Assembly (NCBI GenBank): GCA_963680875.1
Contig: OY804588.1
Span: 81,926,829 to 81,990,828 of the forward strand
Length of the DNA: 64,000 bases
Origin: Bathymodiolus brooksi
Taxonomy: Eukaryota; Mollusca; Bivalvia; Mytilida; Modiolidae
Direction of reading: 5' to 3'
The notes under the pieces are model-generated. The model was not told the origin of the DNA. It worked only from the letters and a program-made list of their open reading frames with translations, and searched no databases. Position 1 is the first letter of the stretch. Each line of letters begins with the position of its first letter. Positions 1-11,817 of the stretch are shown here, piece by piece. The position numbers were made by a program, and so were the translations under genes.

Positions 1-2420
1 GCATGAAGAATATTGGTCCAGGGATAGCTCCCGGAATTATTTTTGAAAATGGGCTGTTCGTTGACTCATAAATCAAGATGGCGTCCAATTTTCTCGAAAC
101 GACTTCACTTTGGACGTTCAGTAGTTGTACCCAATCATATTTGTAATGCTTATAACTACCAAATGAATGAAGATCTAGTTTTCAAGTTTTATCTGATATG
201 TTTTTTATCACGAAATAATAAATTTTAGGTGTTTTTCTAATGAAATGAAAAAGGTGAAAATTCGGGTTTTTCCACTCCGACAGAAAATAATAACGCTATC
301 GACGACTACGTTTGTCCTCCCTATCCATAATCATGATAATGAATAGAATAGAATGTTTATTTGTCAATTAAAGACGCCCATGATATTCAGTATAATTACA
401 TGAAAATCACAATATTTACATTAATTGGTATGATTAGATTGATTGGATTTAACCACAGTCACTTGAAGTTTCAAAAATAAAAAAAAATAAGAATTTTTCG
501 AAGTTTTTCTTATTATTTTTTATTTTTGAAACTTCAAGTGACTGTGATTTAACATACAAGACATACATGTAAATATACAATTTTGTAATCAATAATTTGA
601 ATCAATGCTCAGGGTGTTTAGTGGAGAAGCATGCACAATAAATTACCATTTTCAGTCTGGTGTGATAAGACTGGCTGGAACCCATAATTTATCATCGCTC
701 CTGGAGGTAAATTTATTATGCTAATGATTACACCATAACCTCCCCTATTAAAAGAATGAAACAAATACTGCTATCGGTTATATATAGAGATGTAATGGTG
801 TTAACCACAGTTATTTGAAAGAAACCACCACTCGCCAAAAGCGAGTAGAGAACAAATTTGGCCAAAACGTTTGTGGTAGAACTCGACAATCTGGCGCCCG
901 ACCATCATGGCAAGTGCAATTCTAATTTGGCGAGTACAATTTTGAAGCAACTACAAACTGTAGCCAAAATGGCGAGCTAAGAGAAAAAAACGTTTCCCAC
1001 ACTGAGATACAAAAGCCAGCGAAAAATTTACTACAAAATATGGCACTCCCAACAACACTAGAGGTGAGAATAGGGGGTTATTTTTTTTATGCCACCAGGC
1101 CTCTACATTAACATATTTTTCAACTTGTCCCTTCGGACAACTAACTAAAAAAAGTACTTGTCCGACTCAATATTTTAGTTGTCCGAAAAAATTAATAAAA
1201 ATTACATAAACTAGAGAATAATTATCCAGGGCTCCCACTACTTTCAAATTAGAGGGAGAGGTGACTTCTCTTTCAGAGAGCTCACAGGGAGAAGTGGGGA
1301 GACTTCTGGGAGAAGTCAATTGCGATTAATCGAAACATTGTTTCGCGACCCCTCTGATGTTACCCTGCCCAAATTTAGTAAATAGTTAAAACTGCCTGAA
1401 CTGATTTGTTCTGGATTTTTTTTATTCATAACTACCTTAAGGACATACAATGTCACATTTTTATTTCTGTCTACCTTGATTGGAGCCTTGCATACCAGTG
1501 ATTTTTATATGTACCCCCCTTTTCCTTTTGAAATATTACTGTGTTGTGATCCAATACCACACAAATTGTAATAACTCATAATTTAGTTTTGAACTGGCGT
1601 TTCACTTTAGTCTTAATCAAAATGAATTATGGACAAATTGGAGATCAAACAGGGCTCTTTAATACAACAAACCCAGTATTTTATACCAGTGGAAATAGAT
1701 TTGTCCGTCGTACCGGCACGTTTGGGAATCTGATTTTTTCACTTGTCCCGTCGGTCAGCCATAATACAAGATCTACTTGTCCGACGTCAGTTTTCACTGG
1801 TATCGGACAAACGTTACTGTCGAGGCCTGGCCACTTTCAACAATCTTTCAGTTCATACATATATAATGACCTTGGCACTTTTTTTTTCAAGATAACGGTA
1901 ACAAACAACAAATTCTTTCAGTTTGACACTAATAAAAAGTAATGGTAGCAAACAATAAAAAGCATGTAATAAGATGTGGGTAGGCCAAAGTTTGACCAAC
2001 AATAAAACCTTATCTACTCATAGTCAAAAAAGAAATAATTGTTCACAAGTTCCAGTCTTTGGCCTTTGCCTTATTTTTTTTTTCACCTACCGGTAGCTAC
2101 TTGCCATAAAACGACATTTAGAAAAAAATTCTATTTATTCAAGCAACTTCTTTCATAATTTTCACATGTCTGAATCTAGTAGTTTTACTTGTCCCGGTCT
2201 TCGACAAGTGGGGTAGCAGGAAAACTGAAGTTCTTCATAAATGTAGCTGAATATATTATGTTAGAACTGAACAGTATAAAATCTGGTAAACATCAACAAA
2301 TTATAATATTGAACTATTGATAAAGAGCAAACTGGAAAAGAATTTTTTTTTGTGAATACATTTATGTACATGAATTATTGTCATTTTTGTGCCTGACCCT
2401 TTCCAGGAGCTTGATTTCCA
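1..2420. other. AT-rich repeat-derived DNA, no gene seen
   Basis: No reading frame here looks like a real coding region. The stretch around 340-380 resembles an antisense LINE 3' tail (repeated GAATA). Repeats built around 'CTTGTCC..CGGACAA' occur near 1120-1200, 1690-1815 and 2190-2215 and look like pieces of one dispersed family. The 117-codon frame at 1589-1942 lies across these pieces, so I read it as chance. Confidence 0.5.
454..546. repeat. Near-perfect fold-back hairpin
   Basis: The sequence from 454 (CACAGTCACTTGAAGTTTC) returns as its reverse complement ending at 546. The two arms of about 46 bp meet at a tiny central TTCGAA. The arms differ at only a few positions, mostly in the A-rich part. 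It could be a fold-back MITE or a small-RNA precursor-like hairpin. Nothing in the sequence decides between these. Confidence 0.8.
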
Positions 2421-2755
2421 TCATAATATCTTGTGATCTTCTTTGTGTTCAATGATTTGATATGAGAGGTTATTTGTTGATAGTTGAGTGGTTTTGTTGC
2501 TTATAACTGTTAAAACTGCCTTTTCATAATCCACTGTAAACAAGTATGCTGGTCTGTGAAAAATGTACCAATAAATTTATTCATCAATCTTTACATACAG
2601 TACATTAACAAGCACTAACAATGATTTCTGATGTACACAATATGTACAAATGATGATCAATATATATTGTAAATGTCCAACATTAGTTTGCATCCACTTT
2701 TGTTAAATTTACCTTAATCCATTACTCCTCTTCAGACACTTTTTCTCACCCCTTT
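2421..2755 (-). CDS. Two 3'-terminal exons of an unidentified gene (tentative)
   Basis: Read on the minus strand, 2755-2713 is a 43-nt exon with an acceptor (ACTGTAG) and a donor (AAG|GTAAAT). It joins in frame to 2553-2421, which begins after TTTTTCACAG and ends with TGA. The joined frame runs from phase 1 to phase 2 and then to the stop. The last exon encodes a peptide starting PAYLFTVDYEKAVLTV and ending EHKEDHKIL, with ordinary protein-like composition. I do not recognise the family. It may be the end of a separate gene or an alternative end of the large minus-strand gene upstream. Splice sites in AT-rich DNA arise by chance, so confidence is modest. Confidence 0.4.
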
Positions 2756-4129
2756 CTACAGTATTAATGTTTGTTTACTTCGAGTACAAAGATATAAACC
2801 CATGAAGTTGAATATAAAAGCATGTTTTATTTTGTATTATCTCCCCTGATTTTAAGCCCCACCTACAATACCAATATGTTTATTCCAATTAGGTCCCTCA
2901 AGGGGCAATAACAAATATACATTCATATATACACACACACATAATTCATGGTTAAAAGTTTCATTATTTAAGAAATTCACCAGAAACAAACAATTAAATC
3001 ATCAATATGTAAAAAAAAATGAGACCACTGGGCTAATTCATAACACGATTAAGTTGTCGTACATGTATTGTAAATTTACATTAAATTTTCATAGCAATTT
3101 TAAAGTAAAAAATAATAGTTCAAGACTCTAAATTTCTTAAACTTAACACCCTTTACTTTCATAAAAACCTTAATTGTCTGATCAGTTCATTCATTCAGTT
3201 TCCTTATTTATTCATCTTGGCTGTATTTGACTTATGGTATATATACAAGGTATATGAAATACTTATTAAGTGGGTAAATTCAATTTTTGACTATTTCCCA
3301 AAAATTGATGAAAAATTCAAGACATGTAAGTATATATGGTGCCAATTGTAGCCCAGTTAAACATTTAATCTTGTACATGTAATATATCAAATTAGACCAG
3401 CATTAATATTAAAGCTTGAAGCCCAGTGGGAAAGTGTCAATGACAGTCATACATTAAATTCCCCTCACACATAAGTCATTTTGACAATGGATCATTCAAG
3501 TGCATATACAGGTAATTGATAATCCTTTGTTTGGATTTTTAGATCAATAAAAATTATTTGATTTGATTTATTTACAATTATGATTTGCTTAATGAAAGCA
3601 CAAATTTGATTTCAATAGCAAAAACATGCAAATTAATTATGTATGAATTTCATCAAGATCCAGCAATAAATCATTACTTTTGTTCTTTTTATAAATTACA
3701 AATCTTAAATTGATACTTCATAATACATGTATAAAAAAGTTCACATTTTTATTTATTAATTATTGGTTGGAATCAAAATAGCCAGAGACAATTGTCTTTT
3801 GTGGATGGCTGCTTCTAATTACATTCCTTCTCACCCTTGTCTCTTTAATATCCTGTGTAAAGATAAAATGAAAAAAATTACAAATCTTTAATAGAAAATA
3901 ACATTTCAATTTTCGTGTTCAGTGTGAGGCTTGTCTTAAATGAATACCATGATTTAGATACATGTAGTTAAAACTTGTGGCATTTTCGACAACTTAATTT
4001 CAGAAAAAACAAATGTATTTATAATGACACCTGTCCAAATAATATATACCTGTATATATATATATAAATTGCAGATCTTTGTTTGGCTTTGCTATGTTTC
4101 ATAAACCCAAAACATGCATTTATGTTTTT
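2756..4129. other. AT-rich spacer with one weak exon candidate
   Basis: Mostly low-complexity AT-rich DNA with a short CA run near 2931-2940. On the minus strand, 3852-3760 is a 30-codon frame that follows an acceptor (TTTACACAG), ends in TAA and is followed at once by overlapping AATAAA signals (3748-3757). It cannot join in phase 1 to the large gene next door. It could be a last exon of something else or chance. Confidence 0.25.
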
Positions 4130-4372
4130 GGCCTAATGGTTATCGTGTGCTTGCCTGATAAAGTGTGGTAGATCATGGATTCGACTCAATGCAGATTAAT
4201 TAATTGTCAGTCATCTACCCATAGACTTGTACAAGCGAGTCGGCACTATACAAAGTTAATTAACAAATTAACCATCATCAATATACCGTCGTAATGCAAC
4301 TTGTTCTTGTCCTGATATAGCTGAAAAAATTGCTCACTTGGTGTTTAACAACAATCAATCACTCACTGGTTT
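4130..4372 (+). repeat. Degenerate tRNA-derived SINE
   Basis: The head resembles a tRNA promoter region (a 'GTGTGCTTGCCTG' A-box-like part, then 'GATCATGGATTCGACTC', a worn B box). The tail 'GATATAGCTGAAAAAATTGC' followed by 'TTGGTGTTTAACAACAATC' is the common molluscan SINE end. The middle is shortened compared with copies near 39.4 and 60.1 kb. Confidence 0.65.
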
Positions 4373-4393
4373 AAAATAAAGTCATGTTGTTCT

Positions 4394-5818
4394 TCAAAAA
4401 ACATCCATTTTCCAATATCTGAGTAGTTTTTCTGCCATAGTTGTTAATGATTTGTCTTCTAATGAATGTTTCAGTTGAGTGTGCTTCTTCAAGACTTTTG
4501 TTTGTACTTTAGCTAATGCTATGTCATATTTGTCTTTGAATGAATGGTTCCAGGGTTGGTCTTTTAACAGTTTTCTGCATTTTATAAAAAATTGCACTTC
4601 TTCTATATTTCCTAATAGTCTAAGTACAGCACCAACTGTAGAAGGCATTGTCTGATCTGTAAACAAAATGAAAAAAGGAATTATAATGGCAGTCCATGAA
4701 AGTAAACACAGTCATGTGAGCTGAAATATGTGACAAGTATCATGTTTTGGACTACATATACAATGAATCTGCAAATGAGACTGTTCACTATAAAACAAAA
4801 GATGACGAGGATCAACCCAGTGCCTGAAATGAGGGCCAGGCTTTGGCTGGCCCGAAAAACATTTTTTGGGCTAGTAAAAAATTAAGTCACTGGTCCAAAT
4901 GACATAATGGTGGCCCAAACATTTTGTGACATTTTATTTATGAAAAAAAGACATCAGATATCAATATTATAAACAGTTTTCAGATTAATTGTTTTTTTTA
5001 TCAATAACATTAACATTCATTCTTTCACTAGTCTCACGAGGGTTGGGGGTGGGGGGGGGGGGGGGGGGGGGTGCTCTTCAAGGTAAATTTGGTAGGTACA
5101 GGTGTGCAGCTGAAATTGCGAAAACACCCCAATGCATATATATTGCTAGCAAATGAAACCTGAATTTACTTGCTATAACCTTTTTGACAACCTTTACGCC
5201 ATTGGCTAGGGTGGTCTTAAGAAACGATGCTAGTCCATCGGATGGGGACAATAAAAGGCTGGTTTGTGTAAGGGGAGATCAATGCCATGATCACATTGAA
5301 GACATCCGGCAAATATGTCTGGTTTCGGTAAAACAACAATTTTTAACGGTCTTTTAGGCAATCGCCCAAACGCTTTTTGTTGGGCCAGTGACTACCTAAT
5401 TTGGAGCAGCTTTTGGTCGCCCGAATAAGATATTAGTCGCATTTGGCGACTGGGCGACCGTCCATTTCAGGCACTGCAACCACCAGACTCTTTAACATTT
5501 TAACTGGAAGTAGCAGGTGTGTAGAGTGTCACCAAAGCTAGCCTCTGAGTACATTGTAATGAATATTGAACTCTTACAATAAAGATATTGAACAGTATTA
5601 ATCAATACAAAAATGTTCTACCCTCTAATTATAATATGGGGAAGCAAAACAAATTCTCTGTGACCTTACTTCCCTTTTAAATTTTAAATTTCTCATACAT
5701 GTAGCTCTGACTATTTTTGCATTATTACTGGATTTATTTCACACATTAACAAACCTACCAGTCATATCATTCTCAAATAGTTTTCTCTTGTAAGTTTTCT
5801 GTTCTTCTCTTGTTGATT
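4394..5818 (-). CDS. Exons 9-10: C-terminus of transposase-like gene
   Basis: Exon 9 is 5818-5759 (60 nt), with acceptor CCATTTTAG and donor ACTG|GTAGGT, encoding STREEQKTYKRKLFENDMT. Exon 10 is 4656-4394, entered after TTGTTTACAG in phase 1 and ending with TGA. It encodes 87 residues beginning QTMPSTVGAVLRLLGNIEEV and including KVQTKVLKKHTQLKHSL, then LLRYWKMDVF at the end. This resembles the C-terminus of related proteins as I remember them, which supports exon 10 as the natural last exon. The 1.1-kb intron between the two holds a complete MITE. Confidence 0.6.
4818..5476. mobile_element. 659-bp MITE, 14-bp TIRs, 5-bp target duplication
   Basis: The element starts CAGTGCCTGAAATG and ends with the exact reverse complement of those 14 bases. 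It is flanked on both sides by CAACC (4813-4817 and 5477-5481). It has no coding capacity. Inside are phrases such as 'GGGCCAGGCTTTGGCTGGCCCG' (part of a short inverted repeat) and a G run at about 5041-5071. The TIR start CAGTG and short target duplication fit a hAT-like non-autonomous element. The superfamily is inference. Confidence 0.8.
5041..5071 (+). repeat. Poly-G tract inside the MITE
   Basis: About 30 bases are nearly all G, broken once or twice by T. This is a simple repeat and a likely place for length errors in assembly or polymerase slippage. Confidence 0.9.
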
Positions 5819-6399
5819 CTAAAATGGATTGTTTTTCTTATTTAATGCACATAAAATTAACTCAACTTATAAATTTGCCTGTCCAACATGTCCAATCTGA
5901 TCATTTTTATTTTTTAGACATTGACACTCACTATTCTGTATGATTAAAATAGTATGCAGTTGTTCATTTTATAGTTTCAAGCTTTCAACATATCTTTAAT
6001 TTCAAAAATAGTGTTTTAATCTGAAATTTTACAATCTGAATATACCAGGTTATTGCTTCAATCCTTACATGTATCAGTTTCAGAAAGCTCAGGACGTTTT
6101 GAACAAAAATAACTTTTTAGCTCACCTGACCCAAAGGGTCATGTGAGCTATTCTCATCACTTGTCGTCGTCGTCCGTCGTACGTCGTAAACTTTTTCAAA
6201 AATCTTCTCCTCTGAAAGTACTAGACCAATGGAAACCAAACTTGGTCTGAATCATTACTAGGGTATCTAGTTTCAAAATTGTGTCCGGTGATGCCGTGCA
6301 CCAACCAACATGGCCGCTGTTACTAAAAATAGAACATATGGTAAAATTGCAGGTTTTTGGTAATAACTCAAAAACCGTTAGTAATATCAAAAATCTGAC

Positions 6400-6925
6400 A
6401 TGGGGTAAAAATGATCAGCACATCAAGATCTACCTACCCTGCAATTTTGAAGTAAATCTGATTACCCATCTTGGAGTTATTGCCCTTTTTTCATCAAATT
6501 TGTAAAATTTTAATGCTTTTCGTCTTATATTTCAAAAACTATAAGAGATAAAGGTTAACTTTAAATTGCAAAAATGTGCAGCATATCAAGATCTACCTAC
6601 CCTGCAATTTTGAAGTAAATCCCATTACTCATTTTGGAGTTATTTCCCTTTTTTCATTAAATTTTCAAAATTTTAATACTTTTCGTCCTTTATTTCAAAA
6701 ACTATAACAGACAGATGGTAAGTTGAAACTGCAAACATGCTCAGCATGTCAAGATCTACCTACCCTGCAATTTTGAAGTAAATTTGATTACCCATCTTGG
6801 AGTTATTGCCCTTTTTTCATCAATTTTTTTTTTTCATTTTAATACTTTTCGTCAAAAATGTGCAGCATATCAAGATCTACCTACCCTGCAATTTTGAAGT
6901 AAATCCCATTACCCATTTTGACCGA
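6400..6925 (+). repeat. Three to four ~150-bp tandem units
   Basis: The phrase 'CATCAAGATCTACCTACCCT' or close variants recurs near 6421, 6585, 6748 and 6867. Each copy is followed by 'GCAATTTTGAAGTAAAT' and then 'ACCCATCTTGGAGTTATT' or a variant. Spacing is about 120-165 bp. These units precede the longer 310-bp array and are more diverged than it. A fragment of the same unit returns near 9727-9785 at the far side of the array. Confidence 0.7.
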
Positions 6926-6970
6926 TTATGCAAATTAGAAAAAAGGGGGGATGAAATTAAAAAAAAATCT

Positions 6971-9535
6971 TCTCCTCTGAAACTACTGAACCAATCTCAA
7001 CCAAACTTTGCTGAAATGATCCTTAGGTGGTACCCTTTCAAAATTGTGTCCGTTAGCGCCGTCCTGTATTCAAGATGGCCGCCATTACTAAAAATAGAAA
7101 TTTCTTCAAATGATCAAAACTGCTCTATTTTAAGCCAGAAAGTGCCCAAATTTGAACTGTATAAGCATAATGATGAGCTTTTTAACATATATTACGGGAT
7201 TTTTTATGAACTTTGAACTTTTACCGAGTTTGACCGATTATGAAATTAAAAAAGGGGGGATGAAATTAAAAAAAAATCTTCTCCTCTGAAACTACTGAGC
7301 CAATCTCAACCAAACTTTGCTGAAATGATCCATAGGTGATCCCCTTTCAAAATTGTGTCCGTCAGCGCCGTCCTGTATCCAAGATGGCCACCATTACTAA
7401 AAATAGAAATTTCTTCAAATGGCCAAAACTGCTCTATTTTAAGCCAGAAAGTGCCCAAATTTGAACTGTATAAGCATAATGATGAGCTTTTTAACATATA
7501 TTACGGGATTTTTTATGAACTTTGAACTTTTACCGATTATGAAATTAAAAAAAAGGGGGGATGAAATTAAAAAAAAATCTTCTCCTCTGAAACTACTGAG
7601 CCAATTTCAACCAAACTTTGCTGAAATGATCCTTAGGTGGCCCCCTTTTAAAATTGTGTCCGTCAGCGCCGTCCTGTATCCAAGATGGCCGCCATTACTA
7701 AAAATAGAAATTTCTTCAAATGGCCAAAACTGCTCTATTTTAAGCCAGAAAGTGCCAAAATTTGAACTGTATAAGCATAATGATGAGCTTTTTAACATGT
7801 ATTACTGGATTTTTTATGAACTTTGAACTTTTACCGATTTTGACCGATTATGAAATTAAAAAAAGGGGGGATGAAATTTAAAAAAAATCTTCTCCTCTGA
7901 AACTACTGAGCCAATCTCAACCAAACTTTGCTGAAATGATCCTTAGGTGGTCCCCTTTCAAAATTGTGTCCGTCAGCGCCGTCCTGTATCCAAGATGGCC
8001 ACCATTACTAAAAATAGAAATTTCTTCAAATGGCCAAAACTGCTCTATTTTAAGCCAGAAAGTGCCCAAATTTGAACTGTATAAGCATAATGATGAGCTT
8101 TTTAACATATATTACGGGATTTTTTATGAACTTTGAACTTTTACCGATTTTGACCGATTATGAAATTAAAAAAAAGGGGGGATGAAATTTAAAAAAAATC
8201 TTCTCCTCTGAAACTACTGAGTCAATTTCAACCAAACTTTGCTGAAATGATCCTTAGGTGGTCCCCTTTTAAAATTGTGTCCGTCAGCGCCGTCCTGTAT
8301 CCAAGATGGCCGCCATTACTAAAAATAGAAATTTCTTCAAATGGCCAAAACTGCTCTATTTTAAGCCAGAAAGTGCTCAAATTTGAACTGTATAAGCATA
8401 ATGATGAGCTTTTTAACATATATTACAGGATTTTTTATGAACTTTAAACTTTTACCGATTTTGACCGATTATGCAAATTAGAAAAAAAGGGGGATGAAAT
8501 TAAAAAAATCTTCCCCTCTGAAACTACTGAGCCAATCTCAACAAAACTTTGCTGAAATGATCCTTAGGTGGTCCCCTTTCAAAATTGTGTCCGTCAGCGC
8601 CGTCCTGTATCCAAGATGGCCACCATTACTAAAAATAGAAATTTCTTCAAATGGCCAAAACTGCTCTATTTTAAGCCAGAAAGTGCCAAAATTTGAACTG
8701 TATAAGCATAATGATGAGCTTTTTAACATATATTACGGAATTTTTTATGAACTTTGAAATTTTGCCGATTTTGACCGATTATGCAAATTAGAAAAAAGGG
8801 GGGATGAAATTAAAAAAAATATCTTCTCCTCTGAAACTACTGAGCCAATCTCAACCAAAGTTTGCTGAAATGATCCTTAGGTGGTCCCCTTTCAAAAATG
8901 TGTCCGTCAGCGCCGTCCTGTATCCAAGATGGCCACCATTACTAAAAATAGAAATTTCTTCAAATGGCCAAAACTGCTCTATTTTAAGCCAGAAAGTGCC
9001 CAAATTTGAACTGTATAAGCATAATGATGAGCTTTTTAACATATATTACGGGATTTTTAAAGAACTTTGAACTTTTACTGATTTTAACCGATTATGCAAA
9101 TTAGAAAAAAGGGGGGATGAAATTAAAAAAAAATCTTCTCTGAAACTATTGAGCCAATCTCAACCAAACTTTGCTGAAATGATCCTTAGGTGGTCCCCTT
9201 TCAAAATTGTGTCCGTCAGCACCGTCCTGTATCCAAGATGGCCACCATTACTAAAAATAGAAATTTCTTCAAATGGCCAAAACTGCTCTATTTTAAGCCA
9301 GAAAGTGCCCAAATTTGAACTGTATAAGCATAATGATGAGCTTTTTAACATATATTACGGGATTTTTTATGAACTTAAAACTTTTACAGAGTTTGACCGA
9401 TTATGCAAATTAGAAAAAAAGGGGGGATGAAATTAAAAAAATCTTCCTCTCTGAAACTACAGAGCCAATCTCAACCAAACTTTGCTGAAATGATTCTTGG
9501 GTGGTCCTCTTCCAAAATTGTGTCCAGCATTTCAG
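6971..9535 (+). repeat. Array of ~310-bp tandem repeats, about nine copies
   Basis: Units begin with 'TCTCCTCTGAAACTACTGA' near 6971, 7280, 7581, 7891, 8202, 8512, 8825, 9134 and 9443, so the period is 301-313 bp. The first eight are close to identical. The ninth diverges after about 90 bp. Each complete unit holds 'CAAGATGGCCGCCATTACTA' or the ACC variant. A reading frame of 63-90 codons is open on both strands in every unit, which reflects the copied sequence and not a gene. The array is recent compared with the rest of the host element. Confidence 0.9.
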
Positions 9536-9940
9536 AACACCGACCAAGATGGCCGCCACAGCCGAACTTAATTTAACATAGGACCCTATGGGAAATTCCC
9601 ATAAAAATCTTTTTGTCTGAAACCATTTGCTCAATAAGAACAAAATTTTGATGAAATAGTCATTGGATGGTTCTCTTCCAAAAATGTGTCTGGCGGTTCG
9701 ACCTTTCGATCAATTTTTTTTTTTACCTGCAATTTTGAAGTAAATCTGATTACCCATCTTGGAGTTCTTGCCCTTTTTTCATCAAATTTATAAAAATGAC
9801 GAAGGCTACAATTGTTAATTTTTTTTACCGAAGTTATCAAGTTTTATTGACTGATGTTGTTATTATACCCAGGTGAGCTATACAGGCTCCTGGGAGCCTC
9901 TAGTTGATATTTTATATCCTCGGCTCAAGATCATTTGTAC

Positions 9941-10009
9941 CTGCATCGCCAACTGTGAGTGCAGGTATAATAGTTGCTTTCTGTGTCCATCCCGAACACT
10001 TCCAGGTAC
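9941..10009 (-). CDS. Possible exon 8 of transposase-like gene
   Basis: A 69-nt symmetric phase-1 candidate has donor GCAG|GTACAA and acceptor AAACTAG, and encodes TWKCSGWTQKATIIPALTVG. The pyrimidine tract before the acceptor is poor, so this is the least certain member of the chain. It lies only about 35 bp outside the end of the large Helitron-like element that fills the next intron. Leaving it out does not change the frame of the rest. Confidence 0.35.
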
Positions 10010-10712
10010 CTAGTTTGTATCTTATTCTAATTTGTACAAACAGTACTTTACATACCCATTATTTTTCTTTTGAGAGATATATTTTGCTGTTCTGATCTGT
10101 GGCTGTGCTGTAAATCTGAAAAAAGCACCAAGTTTGTTGATATATATAGAATAACAGCAGTTTGAAGGTTGAGATAGACTATCCCTAGGATTGCATCGAG
10201 TCAAATAGGAGGAGATTCAATACTAGTGATAATGTATACCAAGAGCTTCAAAACTGATAAGGGGCCCGGGTGGCTCAATGAGTTAGGTTATTAGCATCAA
10301 ACTGACGGATAATTTCTAGTATCGTTGACAATAATTATCCTGTAATATTATGACTTCAGTGTTACAATTTGATTATGGAGCTGACAATGGTTTTGTTCTA
10401 CTCTTGACAGGATTGGAACACACATCTTTGATACACTTCGCTCCATATAATGCTGTAGGAATGTTTGGTGCTTGCAATTATTGTATCAACATAGTTGCTA
10501 AAAGGGCTCTGGTTATTGGTCACTTGATATGGAGAATGTGGACCTCTCGCCCGATTTTTCCCCTCCTTCCGCTCGGCGATTTTAAGTGATTTTTTCCTCA
10601 TTGAAAAAGAGTCTAGTTACGTCCATGGAATTTGTTTATCATCCTAAGGAAACTACCGTATACATGGTATATGTCTGATTTAACATGCACAAAACTGTTG
10701 ACTTTGCGTTAC

Positions 10713-10787
10713 CTTTTGTCATGGCACGATACTTGTCCAATACGTCCTTATTTGTGGTATCTTTAATTCTTATTGACAATGCCAAGT
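10713..10787 (-). CDS. Exon 7 of transposase-like gene
   Basis: A 75-nt exon follows a strong pyrimidine tract and acceptor (ATTTCTTTCAG) and ends at AAAG|GTAACG. It is phase 1 at both ends. It encodes LALSIRIKDTTNKDVLDKYR followed by AMTK, a charged helical-looking peptide in line with its neighbours. Confidence 0.55.
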
Positions 10788-11072
10788 CTGAAAGAAATTT
10801 ATACATTATATTATATACAGGAGGCAAAAAAAAAAGTTACATTTGTACCGACCCTAATTTTTTGTGCCTACCCTAAAGGTTTTTTTTACCATATATATTT
10901 GATCAAGCACTATTAAAGTCAGAAAGTGTCCTCTACAAACTAGCTAAAAATATTAAAAAAAATTAAATGTTTTTCCTACCTACCAACCCTTATATTTTAG
11001 AGCATGTTAGCAGAAACACAGAAATATTGCTGAAAGTGATGTTAAACACCAAAAAATCAATCCATTATTTAC

Positions 11073-11349
11073 CTGTACATGCACTGTCATGGATATAGGT
11101 CTTCAGTAGTTCATTTTTGTCTATCTTTGGCAGATTTTCTAATACAGTAGCTGTCTTACAGGAATTATTACCTATAATATGATAATGAGAAAAGGTAAAA
11201 GAACCATTTTGTCCTGCATTATTTTAATATTCAAATTAGAAAACTTGAAACAGGTTAATACTCACCATTGCTACATTTTGATTTTGCTGCTGACATTTTC
11301 ACAGATTCTTTAACCAATTCAATACTGTCTTCCTGGATGGACGCTACAT
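11073..11349 (-). CDS. Exons 5-6 of transposase-like gene
   Basis: Exon 5 is 11349-11266 (84 nt), with acceptor AATTTCAG and donor ATG|GTGAGT, encoding VASIQEDSIELVKESVKMSA and a short Lys/Ser tail. Exon 6 is 11171-11073 (99 nt), with acceptor ATATTATAG and donor ACAG|GTAAAT, encoding TATVLENLPKIDKNELLKTY. Both are symmetric phase-1 exons. The intron between them is only 94 bp, short for this gene. The peptides look like flexible, charged linkers with some amphipathic helix. Confidence 0.6.
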
Positions 11350-11484
11350 CTGAAATTGGAAAAATTCAGGGATTGCATAGAAGTAACATCAATATTGTCA
11401 TGAAAATGGTGCTTTTCTTTAAACATGTAGGCAAAAAATCATTTGAAGATATATACATGTATGTATATTTTATCGAGGAAAGAG

Positions 11485-11570
11485 TCATCATCATCAAAAT
11501 GTAACTTGTCCTTGCCATGATATAGCCGAAAAATTGCTCATTAGGTGCTAAACAACAATCACACGCTCGT
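11485..11570 (+). repeat. SINE tail fragment
   Basis: The 3' half of the molluscan SINE is present: 'TCATCATCATCAAAATGTAA', then 'TGATATAGCCGAAAAATTGC' and 'TAGGTGCTAAACAACAATCA'. No tRNA-like head is present. It lies in an intron between exons 5 and 4 of the transposase-like gene. Confidence 0.6.
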
Positions 11571-11817
11571 GTCAGTTATGGCTTGAAATATATTACCAAA
11601 TTACCCAATTTGAATTGATAAATATCTGCCAAAATGTTAATATCTACTCTTTTCTTTTCTCATGACTGCCTATGCCAAGAAAATAATGAAAACTTTTATA
11701 TTTGAAATTTTAAAATGCTTTACCGGTTGCATGTAAATCATAAATATATTATTTTATTTGTTTTCAATAGAAAGATATTAAAATTATCTAAATTACATTG
11801 CAGAAAGTAGAACTTAC

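Larger units (their letters stand above)
6119..9905. mobile_element. Helitron-like non-autonomous element with internal satellite
   Basis: The left end reads AGCTCACCTGACCC (from 6119), and its first 10 bases return inverted as CAGGTGAGCT at 9870-9879. After this comes a hairpin AGGCTCC..GGAGCCT (9884-9899) and then CTAGTT, like the 3' hairpin plus CTRR end of a Helitron. The interior starts with 'CTTGTCGTCGTCGTCCGTCG', then shorter repeats, then about nine tandem 310-bp units. This layout matches the Helitron/HINE-type elements carrying central tandem repeats known from bivalves. No Rep/helicase gene is present. It lies in an intron of the minus-strand transposase-like gene. Exact ends and superfamily are inference. 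Confidence 0.6.

Noticed and set aside
1589..1942. 117-codon plus-strand frame
   Set aside because: It crosses dispersed 'TTGTCCGAC' repeat pieces and shows no recognisable domain or splice context.
7461..9430. Family of repeated small proteins on both strands
   Set aside because: The frames follow the 310-bp tandem unit on both strands and start and stop with it. They are most simply a by-product of the satellite.
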